5,190 nucleotides of DNA from CAYLGY01 sp964383325 (GTDB lineage Bacteria > Pseudomonadota > Alphaproteobacteria > Rhizobiales > Rhizobiaceae). Positions 1 to 5,190 of the stretch are shown here, piece after piece. The notes beneath the pieces are model-generated. The model saw only the letters and a list, made by a program, of their open reading frames with translations, made no database searches and had not been told where the DNA came from. The stretch spans positions 1 through 5,190 of the forward strand of contig CAYLGY010000124.1 of the NCBI GenBank assembly GCA_964383325.1. Direction: 5' to 3'. A program made the position numbers and the translations under genes. Position 1 is the stretch's first letter; every line of letters begins with the position of its first letter.

Positions 1-91
1 CCGGAGCCTGGCTCTCTTGCTGGCGCAGGTTCTTGTCCGGATGATGGAGGCCACTTGTCCGGAAAGCGGAAGCTACTTTCCGGAACCTGCG
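1..91. other. Non-coding stretch downstream of lptE, edge of window
   Basis: No convincing gene is visible here. In many alphaproteobacteria holA (DNA polymerase III delta subunit) follows lptE, but none of the three minus-strand frames has a start codon followed by a HolA-like N-terminus. The only candidate is a GTG at 54-52, and the residues after it (Val-Ala-Ser-Ile-Ile-Arg-Thr) do not resemble HolA. The frame that continues lptE past its TAG stays open to the window edge but has no start codon. Most of this stretch is occupied by inverted and direct repeats, listed separately. If holA is present it must start beyond the left edge. Confidence 0.55.
24..91. repeat. Nested inverted repeats just after the lptE stop
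   Basis: An outer pair of arms, CGCAGGTT (24-31) and AACCTGCG (84-91), encloses an inner perfect 9-bp inverted repeat, TCCGGAAAG (58-66) and CTTTCCGGA (76-84), with a 9-base loop. The hexamer TCCGGA occurs three times (36-41, 58-63, 79-84), and CTTGTCCGGA occurs twice as a direct repeat (32-41, 54-63). Because the copies are self-complementary, at least two folds compete. In the minus-strand transcript the structure begins immediately after the lptE stop. No run of T follows on either strand, so it is not a classical intrinsic terminator. It may be a 3' mRNA stabiliser, a Rho-assisted end, or part of a dispersed palindromic element. The repeats are seen directly; the role is inferred. Confidence 0.7.
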
Positions 92-628
92 CTATTGCCT
101 GCGGGACAGATCCTGTGCCAGGGCCAGGCGCAGCATCTCGGCCAGTTCCCGGGCGGCGCGGTTTTCGGCGTCGCGCTCGGCGCGCTGATTGGCGAATTCC
201 TGCCGTGTACGGTCATAGGAGGCCGAAGCGGTTCGCCGCCCGCTGGCGACGATTTCTTCGGAAGCGACATCGCGCAGCCGGTATTCGGCGCTCATGATCA
301 CCGTGCCGGCCGACGGCTCATTATCGGAACCGATCTGGATGATCGCCGTCTCTGATGTCCGGCTGTCGACCTCCATGTCGAGCACATAGGCGGGAGAGGC
401 AGGCTGGCCATTCCCTCCGCCAAGAAGGAAGATCAGGTGATTGCGGACTTCCAGCGCCTGTCGCGTTGCGACGGGCGCGATGCTGACCGAAGCCAGCTGG
501 CTGGACACCGGACCTGCGGCCCCTCCCCCATATAGCGGCTGCACGGTGCAGCCGGCAGTGGCGGCGACCAGCGCCCCGAGCGCCAATGCGGCGATGCTCT
601 TTCTTATCCGGCGGTCAGACCACGACAT
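92..628 (-). CDS. lptE: LPS-assembly lipoprotein LptE
   Basis: Predicted outer-membrane lipoprotein that plugs and helps fold the LptD barrel, through which lipopolysaccharide reaches the cell surface. The 178-residue product has a basic N-terminus (Arg6, Arg7, Arg9, Lys10), a hydrophobic segment at about 11-23, and a lipobox ending Thr-Ala-Gly-Cys with Cys27 as the lipidated residue; Thr at -3 is slightly off consensus. The mature start Cys-Thr-Val-Gln-Pro-Leu-Tyr-Gly, the Val-Arg-Asn-His-Leu stretch near 61-65 and the charged alanine-rich helix at about 142-174 match the alphaproteobacterial form of the family. The ATG at 628 is preferred over an in-frame TTG at 652. The ATG has AGAGAA six bases upstream, and starting there places the signal peptide correctly. 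It overlaps leuS by 14 bases, which implies coupled translation. LptE sequences diverge strongly, so the name rests on overall pattern and position behind leuS. Confidence 0.88.
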   Translation of the reverse strand: MSWSDRRIRKSIAALALGALVAATAGCTVQPLYGGGAAGPVSSQLASVSIAPVATRQALEVRNHLIFLLGGGNGQPASPAYVLDMEVDSRTSETAIIQIGSDNEPSAGTVIMSAEYRLRDVASEEIVASGRRTASASYDRTRQEFANQRAERDAENRAARELAEMLRLALAQDLSRRQ

Positions 629-3224
629 TGACGATTCTCTGCGGCACGACAATCACCTTTCTGGGGCTTCTTCCACCCAATGCCGCCTGGACGAAATCAA
701 GTGCCAGCGCCGCCCCTTCGACCGTTACTTGATCCGCCTCGCGGCCGATTGTCAATTCACCGCGCTTCTTGCCATTGATCTGCACGGGCAGGATGATCTG
801 GTCATCGGAGATCAGCGCCGGGTCGAAAACCGGCCATGGCGCGGCCGCAACCAGGCCCTCGCCGCCCAGCGCCGCCCAGCATTCTTCCGCCAGATGCGGC
901 ATGACGGGCGCGAATAGCTGCACGAGAATCCGCAGCGACTCACGGCACGCCGCAAGCTGGCCTTGGCTTTCGGCCTTCTCGATCAACGGCGCCAGCCGGT
1001 TCACCAGCTCATGTATATGCGCGATCGCCTTGTTGAAGGACAGGCGCTCGAAATCCTCGCCGACCGTCTTCAACACCTTGTGGGTGGCGCGCCGCATCGA
1101 CATGGACAGCTCATCATCGCCCGGTTCGCCCTCTGCAGCCGCAACCCGGCCGGAGGCAGCGGCAATGATGCGCCAGACCCGCTGGATGAAGCGATGCGCG
1201 CCCTCGGCGCCCTTGTCGGTCCATTCGACATCGCGCTCGGGGGGCGAATCGGAAAGCATGTACCAGCGCGCCGTGTCGGCGCCATAGCTTGCGGTAATCT
1301 CTTCGGGACCGATCGTGTTGCGCCGGGATTTGGACATTTTCTCCAGCGGACCGATGACGACATCCTCGCCATTGTCGATGCGGAAGGCCTTGCGCCCCGC
1401 CCCATGATGCTCGATCCGCACCTCGGAAGGGTCGAGCCAGCTGCCATCCGTGGCGCGATAGGTCTCGTGAACGACCATGCCTTGCGTGAACAGGCCCTTG
1501 AAGGGCTCGTCCACATTCAGGTGTCCCGCCGCATGCAGGGCTCTCGTGAAGAAGCGCGAATAGAGAAGATGCAGGATGGCATGCTCGATGCCGCCAATAT
1601 ACTGATCGACCGGCAGCCACGCATCGGCGGCCTGCGGATCGGTCGGCCGGTCCTCCCATGGCGCGGTGAAGCGGGCGAAATACCAGGATGAATCGACGAA
1701 CGTATCCATCGTGTCGGTCTCGCGCCGCGCCGCCTCGCCACAACTCGGACATTGCACCTTGCGCCAGGTCGGATGGCGGTCCAGCGGATTGCCGGGCTTG
1801 TCGAACTCGACATCGTCCGGCAGGACCACCGGCAGATCCTTGCGCGGCACGGGCACGGTCCCGCAGCCCTCGCAATGGATGATGGGAATCGGGCAACCCC
1901 AATAACGCTGCCTGGACAGGCCCCAGTCTCGCAGGCGGAACTGCACCTTGCGCCGCGCCTGCGGGCGGCCATCGATCTGCACCGCTTCCAGGCGCCGCGC
2001 CACCTCCTCGAAGGCCTCTGCCGGCCGCATCCCGTCGAGGAAGCGCGAATTGATCATCACGCCGTCATCGGTATAGGCCTCGTCGATGATCTGGAAGGTC
2101 GCCGCATCGGCGCCATCGGGCATGACGACCGGCGTAACCGGCAAGCCGTATCTATTGGCAAAATCGAGGTCGCGCTGGTCGCCGGACGGGCAGCCGAATA
2201 TCGCGCCCGTACCGTAGTCCATCAGGACGAAATTGGCGACATAGACCGGAAGCGTCCAGCCCTCGTCGAATGGATGAACGACGCGGACGCCCGTATCCAT
2301 GCCCTTCTTCTCGGCCGTCTCCAGTACGGCCGCCGACGTTCCCATGCGCCGGCATTCCTCGGCGAAGGCGGCAATAGCCGGATTCTTCGCCGCCACCTTG
2401 CGAGCCAGCGGATGATCCGGCGAAATGGCCATGAAGGATGCGCCGAACAGCGTGTCGGGCCGCGTCGTGTAGACCTCGAGCTCGGTCTCGCCCTTGGGCG
2501 CCGTATTGGGGCTCAGCCGCCAGCGAATCAACAAGCCCTCTGAGCGGCCGATCCAGTTGCGCTGCATGGTGCGCACCTTCTCCGGCCAGCCATCGAGCGT
2601 ATCCAGCGCATCCAGCAATTCCTGGCTGTAGTCGGAAATGCGGAAGAACCATTGCGCCAACTCGCGCGATTCCACCGGCGCGCCCGAGCGCCAGCCCTTG
2701 CCGTCGATCACCTGCTCATTGGCGAGCACGGTCTGGTCGACCGGATCCCAATTGACCTTGGAGATCTTGCGGGTGACCAGCCCCTTTTCCATCAGGTCGA
2801 GGAACAGCATCTGCTGCCGGTGATAATAATCGACATCGCAGGTGGCGAATTCACGGCTCCAGTCGATGGAAAGGCCCATCAGCTTGAGCTGGTCGCGCAT
2901 GGTGGCGATGTTTGCATAGGTCCAGTCGCGCGGGTGCACCCGGTTCTGCATCGCGGCATTCTCGGCCGGCATGCCGAAGGCGTCCCAGCCCATGGGATGG
3001 AGCACATTGTAGCCGAGCGCCCGGCGATAGCGCGCCACGACATCGCCCATCGTGTAATTGCGCGTATGCCCGATGTGAATCCGCCCCGACGGATAGGGAA
3101 ACATCTCCAGCACATAATATTTGGGCCGGGGATCGTCATTGGCGGCCGTGAAGATGCCGGCCTCCTCCCATGCCTTCTGCCATCGGGGCTCGCTGGTGCG
3201 CGGATTGTAGCGTTCGGTTGTCAT
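615..3224 (-). CDS. leuS: Leucyl-tRNA synthetase (LeuRS)
   Basis: Class Ia aminoacyl-tRNA synthetase; cytosolic enzyme that joins leucine to tRNA-Leu using ATP and hydrolyses mischarged tRNA. The 869-residue product is full length for bacterial LeuRS. In order: HIGH motif at 50-53 after Pro-Tyr-Pro-Ser-Gly-Arg-Ile; CP1 editing domain with the threonine-rich Tyr-Thr-Thr-Arg-Pro-Asp-Thr at 252-258 and the Gly-Thr-Gly-Ala loop at 338-352 with Asp349 and Asp352; a zinc site from Cys451/Cys454 and Cys492/Cys495; Trp-Tyr-Phe region at 514-516; KMSKS at 629-633; helical anticodon-binding domain about 675-800; C-terminal tail ending Pro-Gln-Arg-Ile-Val-Asn-Val-Val-Val. The frame could extend to a TTG at 3296, adding 24 residues unlike the family, so the ATG at 3224-3222 is chosen although its ribosome site (AGG two bases away) is poor. 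The editing loop reads Pro-Ser-Gly-Asp where many bacteria have His before the Asp. First gene of a two-gene unit with lptE. Confidence 0.98.
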   Translation of the reverse strand: MTTERYNPRTSEPRWQKAWEEAGIFTAANDDPRPKYYVLEMFPYPSGRIHIGHTRNYTMGDVVARYRRALGYNVLHPMGWDAFGMPAENAAMQNRVHPRDWTYANIATMRDQLKLMGLSIDWSREFATCDVDYYHRQQMLFLDLMEKGLVTRKISKVNWDPVDQTVLANEQVIDGKGWRSGAPVESRELAQWFFRISDYSQELLDALDTLDGWPEKVRTMQRNWIGRSEGLLIRWRLSPNTAPKGETELEVYTTRPDTLFGASFMAISPDHPLARKVAAKNPAIAAFAEECRRMGTSAAVLETAEKKGMDTGVRVVHPFDEGWTLPVYVANFVLMDYGTGAIFGCPSGDQRDLDFANRYGLPVTPVVMPDGADAATFQIIDEAYTDDGVMINSRFLDGMRPAEAFEEVARRLEAVQIDGRPQARRKVQFRLRDWGLSRQRYWGCPIPIIHCEGCGTVPVPRKDLPVVLPDDVEFDKPGNPLDRHPTWRKVQCPSCGEAARRETDTMDTFVDSSWYFARFTAPWEDRPTDPQAADAWLPVDQYIGGIEHAILHLLYSRFFTRALHAAGHLNVDEPFKGLFTQGMVVHETYRATDGSWLDPSEVRIEHHGAGRKAFRIDNGEDVVIGPLEKMSKSRRNTIGPEEITASYGADTARWYMLSDSPPERDVEWTDKGAEGAHRFIQRVWRIIAAASGRVAAAEGEPGDDELSMSMRRATHKVLKTVGEDFERLSFNKAIAHIHELVNRLAPLIEKAESQGQLAACRESLRILVQLFAPVMPHLAEECWAALGGEGLVAAAPWPVFDPALISDDQIILPVQINGKKRGELTIGREADQVTVEGAALALDFVQAALGGRSPRKVIVVPQRIVNVVV
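635..640 (-). promoter_or_regulatory. Ribosome binding site of lptE inside leuS
   Basis: AGAGAA on the minus strand lies six bases before the ATG at 628-626. It sits within the last codons of leuS. It supports the ATG start over the upstream TTG at 652-650, and fits reinitiation or coupling with ribosomes finishing leuS. Confidence 0.5.
861..880. repeat. Perfect 2 x 10-bp tandem repeat within leuS
   Basis: GCCGCCCAGC occurs twice head to tail (861-870, 871-880). It lies in the leuS region coding Trp-Ala-Ala-Leu-Gly-Gly, about residues 782-788. The unit is not a multiple of three, so gain or loss of one copy would shift the frame; leuS is intact as given. Probably chance in GC-rich, alanine/glycine-rich coding sequence. 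Confidence 0.6.
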
Positions 3225-3246
3225 TGCCTGGTTTTCGCGGAATAAG
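3218..3246 (+). promoter_or_regulatory. Candidate sigma-70 type promoter for the yggS-type gene
   Basis: TTGTCA (3218-3223, five of six matches to TTGACA) and AATAAG (3241-3246, four of six to TATAAT) are separated by 17 bases. Transcription would start near 3253 and give a leader of about 75 bases. The -35 box overlaps the leuS start codon (3224-3222) on the other strand, so initiation here could interfere with leuS. This is a consensus match by eye only. Confidence 0.3.
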
Positions 3247-3285
3247 GACCATACATCTGAACGCGGACCTTCACCACGCTTTGCG

Positions 3286-3296
3286 TTGACGGTCAA
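3286..3296. promoter_or_regulatory. Palindrome TTGAC-G-GTCAA in the divergent spacer
   Basis: An 11-base perfect palindrome with one central base lies between leuS and the yggS-type gene. Each half resembles a -35 hexamer (TTGACG on plus, TTGACC on minus). The plus-strand -10 position at 17-base spacing would fall on the ribosome site of the downstream gene, so the plus half is unlikely to act as a promoter. It could be a small operator or chance. Confidence 0.35.
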
Positions 3297-3307
3297 CTCC
3301 GCCGCTC

Positions 3308-3319
3308 AAGGAAAGGAAG
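3308..3319 (+). promoter_or_regulatory. Ribosome binding site of the yggS-type gene
   Basis: A purine-rich AAGGAAAGGAAG run ends eight bases before the ATG at 3328. It fixes this ATG as the start in preference to an in-frame TTG at 3286, which would add 14 residues unlike the family. Confidence 0.75.
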
Positions 3320-3327
3320 ATTATTGC

Positions 3328-3996
3328 ATGTCGGATGCAGTTGAAAGGCTCGCCCGGATCCGCGAGACGATCCGCCAGTGCGCGGAGGCGAACGGCCGCG
3401 CCGGCGAGGTCGAGCTGGTTGCGGTTTCCAAGACATTCTCAGCCGACGAGATCCGGCCGGTGCTGGATGCGGGACAGAAGATCTTCGGCGAAAACCGCGT
3501 CCAGGAAGCCGCGACAAAATGGCCCGCCCTGCGGGAGGAACATGAAGGAATCGAGCTGCGCCTGATCGGGCCGCTGCAATCGAACAAGGCGCGCGATGCC
3601 GTGGCGCTGTTCGACGTGATCGAGACCGTGGACCGCGAGCGCATCGCCTCCGTACTCGCTGCGGAGATGCGCCGGCAAGGGCGCAATCCGCGTCTCTACG
3701 TTCAGGTCAATACGGGCGCCGAACCGCAGAAGGCGGGGCTCGATCCCCGGGAAACCAAGGATTTCGTGCGCAGATGCCAGGAGGTGCACGGCCTCGCCAT
3801 CGAGGGGCTGATGTGCATTCCGCCCGTCGACGAGAATCCCGGACCGCATTTTGCGCTGCTGGCGAGGCTGGCCGGCGAATGCGGCCTGCCCCGACTCTCG
3901 ATGGGCATGTCCGGCGACTTCGAGACCGCCATCGCCTTCGGCGCCACCAGCGTGCGCATCGGCTCCGCCATTTTCGGTGAGCGGCCGCGGCCGTGA
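3328..3996 (+). CDS. YggS/PLPBP family pyridoxal-phosphate homeostasis protein
   Basis: Cytosolic PLP-binding protein of the YggS (PROSC/PLPBP) family. It has the alanine-racemase-like barrel but no known catalytic activity, and family members buffer and deliver vitamin B6 cofactor and affect amino- and keto-acid pools. The 222-residue product is of usual length. Visible motifs: Val-Ala-Val-Ser-Lys with Lys35 as the expected Schiff-base lysine; Phe-Gly-Glu-Asn-Arg-Val-Gln-Glu at 53-60; Leu-Ile-Gly-Pro-Leu-Gln-Ser-Asn-Lys at 79-87; Val-Gln-Val-Asn at 125-128; Gly-Leu-Met-Cys-Ile at 160-164; Ser-Met-Gly-Met-Ser at 191-195; and the phosphate-binding end Val-Arg-Ile-Gly-Ser-Ala-Ile-Phe-Gly at 209-217. 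The residue before Leu-Ile-Gly is Arg78, where E. coli YggS has His. The gene is divergent from leuS and precedes acs on the same strand by 119 bases. The family assignment is firm; the physiological role is inferred from relatives. Confidence 0.96.
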   Translation: MSDAVERLARIRETIRQCAEANGRAGEVELVAVSKTFSADEIRPVLDAGQKIFGENRVQEAATKWPALREEHEGIELRLIGPLQSNKARDAVALFDVIETVDRERIASVLAAEMRRQGRNPRLYVQVNTGAEPQKAGLDPRETKDFVRRCQEVHGLAIEGLMCIPPVDENPGPHFALLARLAGECGLPRLSMGMSGDFETAIAFGATSVRIGSAIFGERPRP

Positions 3997-4115
3997 CGGC
4001 AGTTCTTGCGGTCCGGCGCTGGTTCGTTAGGATACCCGCAAGTTCGATTGCCGGCCGGCCCCGGGAGGACGCCGGCGACCTGGACCGGTGAAAAGCATGA
4101 AGGAAGGAAATTGAG
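3997..4115 (+). promoter_or_regulatory. Spacer with possible acs promoter and leader hairpin
   Basis: A 119-base gap before acs. TTGCGG (4006-4011) and TAGGAT (4028-4033), 16 bases apart, are a weak sigma-70-like pair. CTTGCGG (4005-4011) is also the left arm of a perfect 7-bp inverted repeat whose right arm is CCGCAAG (4036-4042), with a 24-base loop and no T-run, so a terminator for the upstream gene is not convincing. GCCGGC at 4050-4055 can pair with GCCGGC at 4071-4076 and would form a GC-rich hairpin in the acs leader. No riboswitch family is recognised. Confidence 0.35.
4100..4110 (+). promoter_or_regulatory. Ribosome binding site of acs
   Basis: A strong purine-rich run, AAGGAAGGAAA, lies five bases before the ATG at 4116. 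It fixes that start; an upstream ATG at 4097 is out of frame with acs. Confidence 0.75.
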
Positions 4116-5190
4116 ATGTCCGAGGGGAATGTCTATCGAACGAAGCCGTCCTGGTCTGCAGGCGCCAATATGGACCCTGAGAAATATGCGGCCTGGTACA
4201 AGGCAAGCATCACCGATCCCGACCGCTTCTGGGAGGAGCACGGCAAGCGGATAGACTGGTTCAGGCCCTATACGAAGGTGCGCAGCGGCAACTTCAGGGG
4301 CGACGTGAAGATCCGGTGGTACGAGGACGGCACGACCAACGTTTCCTACAATTGCATCGACCGGCACCTGACGACGCGCGGTGACCAGGTGGCGTTGATC
4401 TGGGAAGGCGACGATCCGGCGCAATCGAAATCGGTCACCTATCGCGAATTGCATGCCGAGGTCTGCCGCTTCGCCAATGTGCTGAAGAAGCACGGCGTGA
4501 AGAAGGGCGACCGCGTCACCATCTACCTGCCGATGATTGTCGAGGCAGCCTATGCGATGCTGGCCTGCACCCGCATCGGCGCCATCCATTCGGTCGTGTT
4601 CGGCGGCTTCTCGCCTGATTCGCTGGCCGGGCGCATGGTGGACGGCGCATCGGATTTCGTCATCACCGCCGATGAGGGCGTGCGCGGCGGAAGAACCATT
4701 CCGCTAAAGGACAATGCCGACAAGGCGGCGGAGATCGCGGCGAAACAGGGCAATGCGATCCGCCACATGCTGGTGGTGCGGCGCACCGGCGGCAAGATCT
4801 CCTGGAGCGAAGGGCGCGACCTGTGGCTCGACGAGGAAGCAGCGACGGTTTCCGCCGACTGCCCGCCCGAGCATATGGGCGCGGAAGACCCGCTCTTCAT
4901 CCTCTATACGTCCGGTTCGACCGGCAAGCCGAAAGGCGTCCTGCATACGACGGGCGGCTATCTCGTCCAGGCATCCATGACGCATGAATATATTTTCGAT
5001 TATCGCGACGGCGACATCTACTGGTGCACCGCCGATGTCGGCTGGGTAACCGGCCACAGCTACATCGTCTACGGACCGCTCGCCAATGGCGCGACCTCGC
5101 TGATGTTCGAAGGCGTGCCGAACTATCCGGACGCTTCGCGCTTCTGGCAGGTGGTCGACAAGCACAAGGTCAACATCTTCTACACCGCGC
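4116..5190 (+). CDS. acs: Acetyl-CoA synthetase, N-terminal part (truncated by window edge)
   Basis: AMP-forming acetate-CoA ligase, cytosolic: acetate plus ATP gives acetyl-AMP, then acetyl-CoA, allowing growth on and salvage of acetate. The reading frame is open from the ATG to the edge: 358 codons of a family usually near 650 residues, so about the first 55%. Visible: N-terminal Acs region with Trp13 and Phe-Trp-Glu-Glu at 38-41; Asn-Val-Ser-Tyr-Asn-Cys-Ile-Asp-Arg-His at 75-84; Ser-Val-Val-Phe-Gly-Gly-Phe-Ser at 159-166; the CoA-contacting Val-Arg-Gly-Gly-Arg at 189-193; the ATP phosphate loop Tyr-Thr-Ser-Gly-Ser-Thr-Gly-Lys-Pro-Lys-Gly at 264-274; and Asp-Val-Gly-Trp-Val-Thr-Gly-His-Ser-Tyr at 307-316, which lines the acetate pocket. 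The pocket tryptophan motif and the C-terminal lysine that is acetylated for control in this family lie beyond the edge. Propionyl-CoA synthetase is a relative, but the motif wording favours Acs. Confidence 0.96.
   Translation, partial: MSEGNVYRTKPSWSAGANMDPEKYAAWYKASITDPDRFWEEHGKRIDWFRPYTKVRSGNFRGDVKIRWYEDGTTNVSYNCIDRHLTTRGDQVALIWEGDDPAQSKSVTYRELHAEVCRFANVLKKHGVKKGDRVTIYLPMIVEAAYAMLACTRIGAIHSVVFGGFSPDSLAGRMVDGASDFVITADEGVRGGRTIPLKDNADKAAEIAAKQGNAIRHMLVVRRTGGKISWSEGRDLWLDEEAATVSADCPPEHMGAEDPLFILYTSGSTGKPKGVLHTTGGYLVQASMTHEYIFDYRDGDIYWCTADVGWVTGHSYIVYGPLANGATSLMFEGVPNYPDASRFWQVVDKHKVNIFYTA

Larger units (their letters stand above)
3225..3327. promoter_or_regulatory. Divergent promoter region between leuS and the yggS-type gene
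   Basis: This 103-base spacer between two genes pointing away from each other must hold, or lie next to, start signals for both. It is less GC-rich than the coding sequence in its left half (3232-3258) and contains a short palindrome at 3286-3296. No T-box-like leader, leucine-rich leader peptide or terminator-like hairpin for leuS attenuation is evident. On the minus strand a TTGACC (3296-3291) could be a -35 box for leuS, but nothing at normal spacing looks like a good -10. Confidence 0.6.

Noticed and set aside
58..84. Intrinsic (Rho-independent) terminator after lptE
   Set aside because: The 9-bp stem is good, but no T-run follows on either strand, so it is reported as an inverted repeat only.
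17..355. 112-codon plus-strand frame at the left edge
   Set aside because: It is antisense to lptE for most of its length and resembles no family. The lptE frame has a signal peptide, lipobox and family motifs.
629..652. Upstream TTG start for lptE
   Set aside because: It would add eight polar residues before the signal peptide and lengthen the overlap with leuS. The ATG at 628 has a better ribosome site and a normal lipoprotein N-terminus.
861..880. Tandem 10-bp repeat as a phase-variation switch in leuS
   Set aside because: Only two copies occur, in an essential gene, in a GC-rich alanine/glycine stretch. Switching an essential synthetase on and off is implausible, so chance is the better reading.
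1114..1902. 262-codon minus-strand frame within leuS
   Set aside because: This is a shifted reading of leuS on the same strand; the real frame carries the zinc cysteines and KMSKS.
1752..2543. Long open frame (263 codons) on the plus strand opposite leuS, and other long antisense frames at 963-1691 and 2652-3245
   Set aside because: They lie wholly inside the certain leuS gene. Open antisense frames are expected in GC-rich coding DNA, and the products show no recognisable domain or supporting ribosome site.
3225..3296. N-terminal extension of LeuRS to a TTG at 3296
   Set aside because: The 24 extra residues do not resemble any LeuRS, and the Met-Thr-Thr-Glu-Arg-Tyr-Asn start at 3224 is typical of the family.
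3702..4589. 295-codon minus-strand frame spanning the yggS-type gene, the spacer and acs
   Set aside because: It runs antisense to two certain genes, its composition is that of a mirror of GC-rich codons, and it shows no known motif.

Overview
The window is a piece of a GC-rich bacterial chromosome and looks like conserved housekeeping DNA. It most probably comes from an alphaproteobacterium of the Hyphomicrobiales (Rhizobiales) type. The reasons are the leuS-lptE pairing with a short overlap, the style of the LptE lipoprotein (a Cys-Thr-Val-Gln-Pro-Leu-Tyr-Gly mature start and a charged, alanine-rich tail) and the wording of LeuRS. This placement is by family recognition only; no search was run. 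I saw no mobile element, phage gene, CRISPR array, tRNA or rRNA.

Layout. Positions 1-91 hold no convincing gene but carry nested inverted repeats directly behind the lptE stop codon. On the minus strand, leuS (leucyl-tRNA synthetase, 3224 down to 615) is followed by lptE (LPS-assembly lipoprotein, 628 down to 92). Their ends overlap by 14 bases, so they are very likely co-transcribed and translationally coupled. A 103-base spacer (3225-3327) separates leuS from the divergent plus-strand gene for a YggS/PLPBP-type pyridoxal-phosphate homeostasis protein (3328-3996). After a 119-base spacer with possible promoter and hairpin elements comes acs (acetyl-CoA synthetase, from 4116), which runs off the right edge with 358 codons visible.

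Functions. The four genes serve unrelated core tasks: leucine charging of tRNA, outer-membrane LPS export, vitamin B6 cofactor handling and acetate activation. They do not form one pathway, and neighbourhood here reflects conserved chromosome order more than a joint system. All four frames read cleanly with full family motifs, so there are no pseudogenes. The points worth a second look are small: the folded repeat region after lptE, the palindrome between the divergent genes, and two family-motif substitutions (the LeuRS editing loop and the YggS PLP-pocket strand). I did not find evidence of a new biological system.
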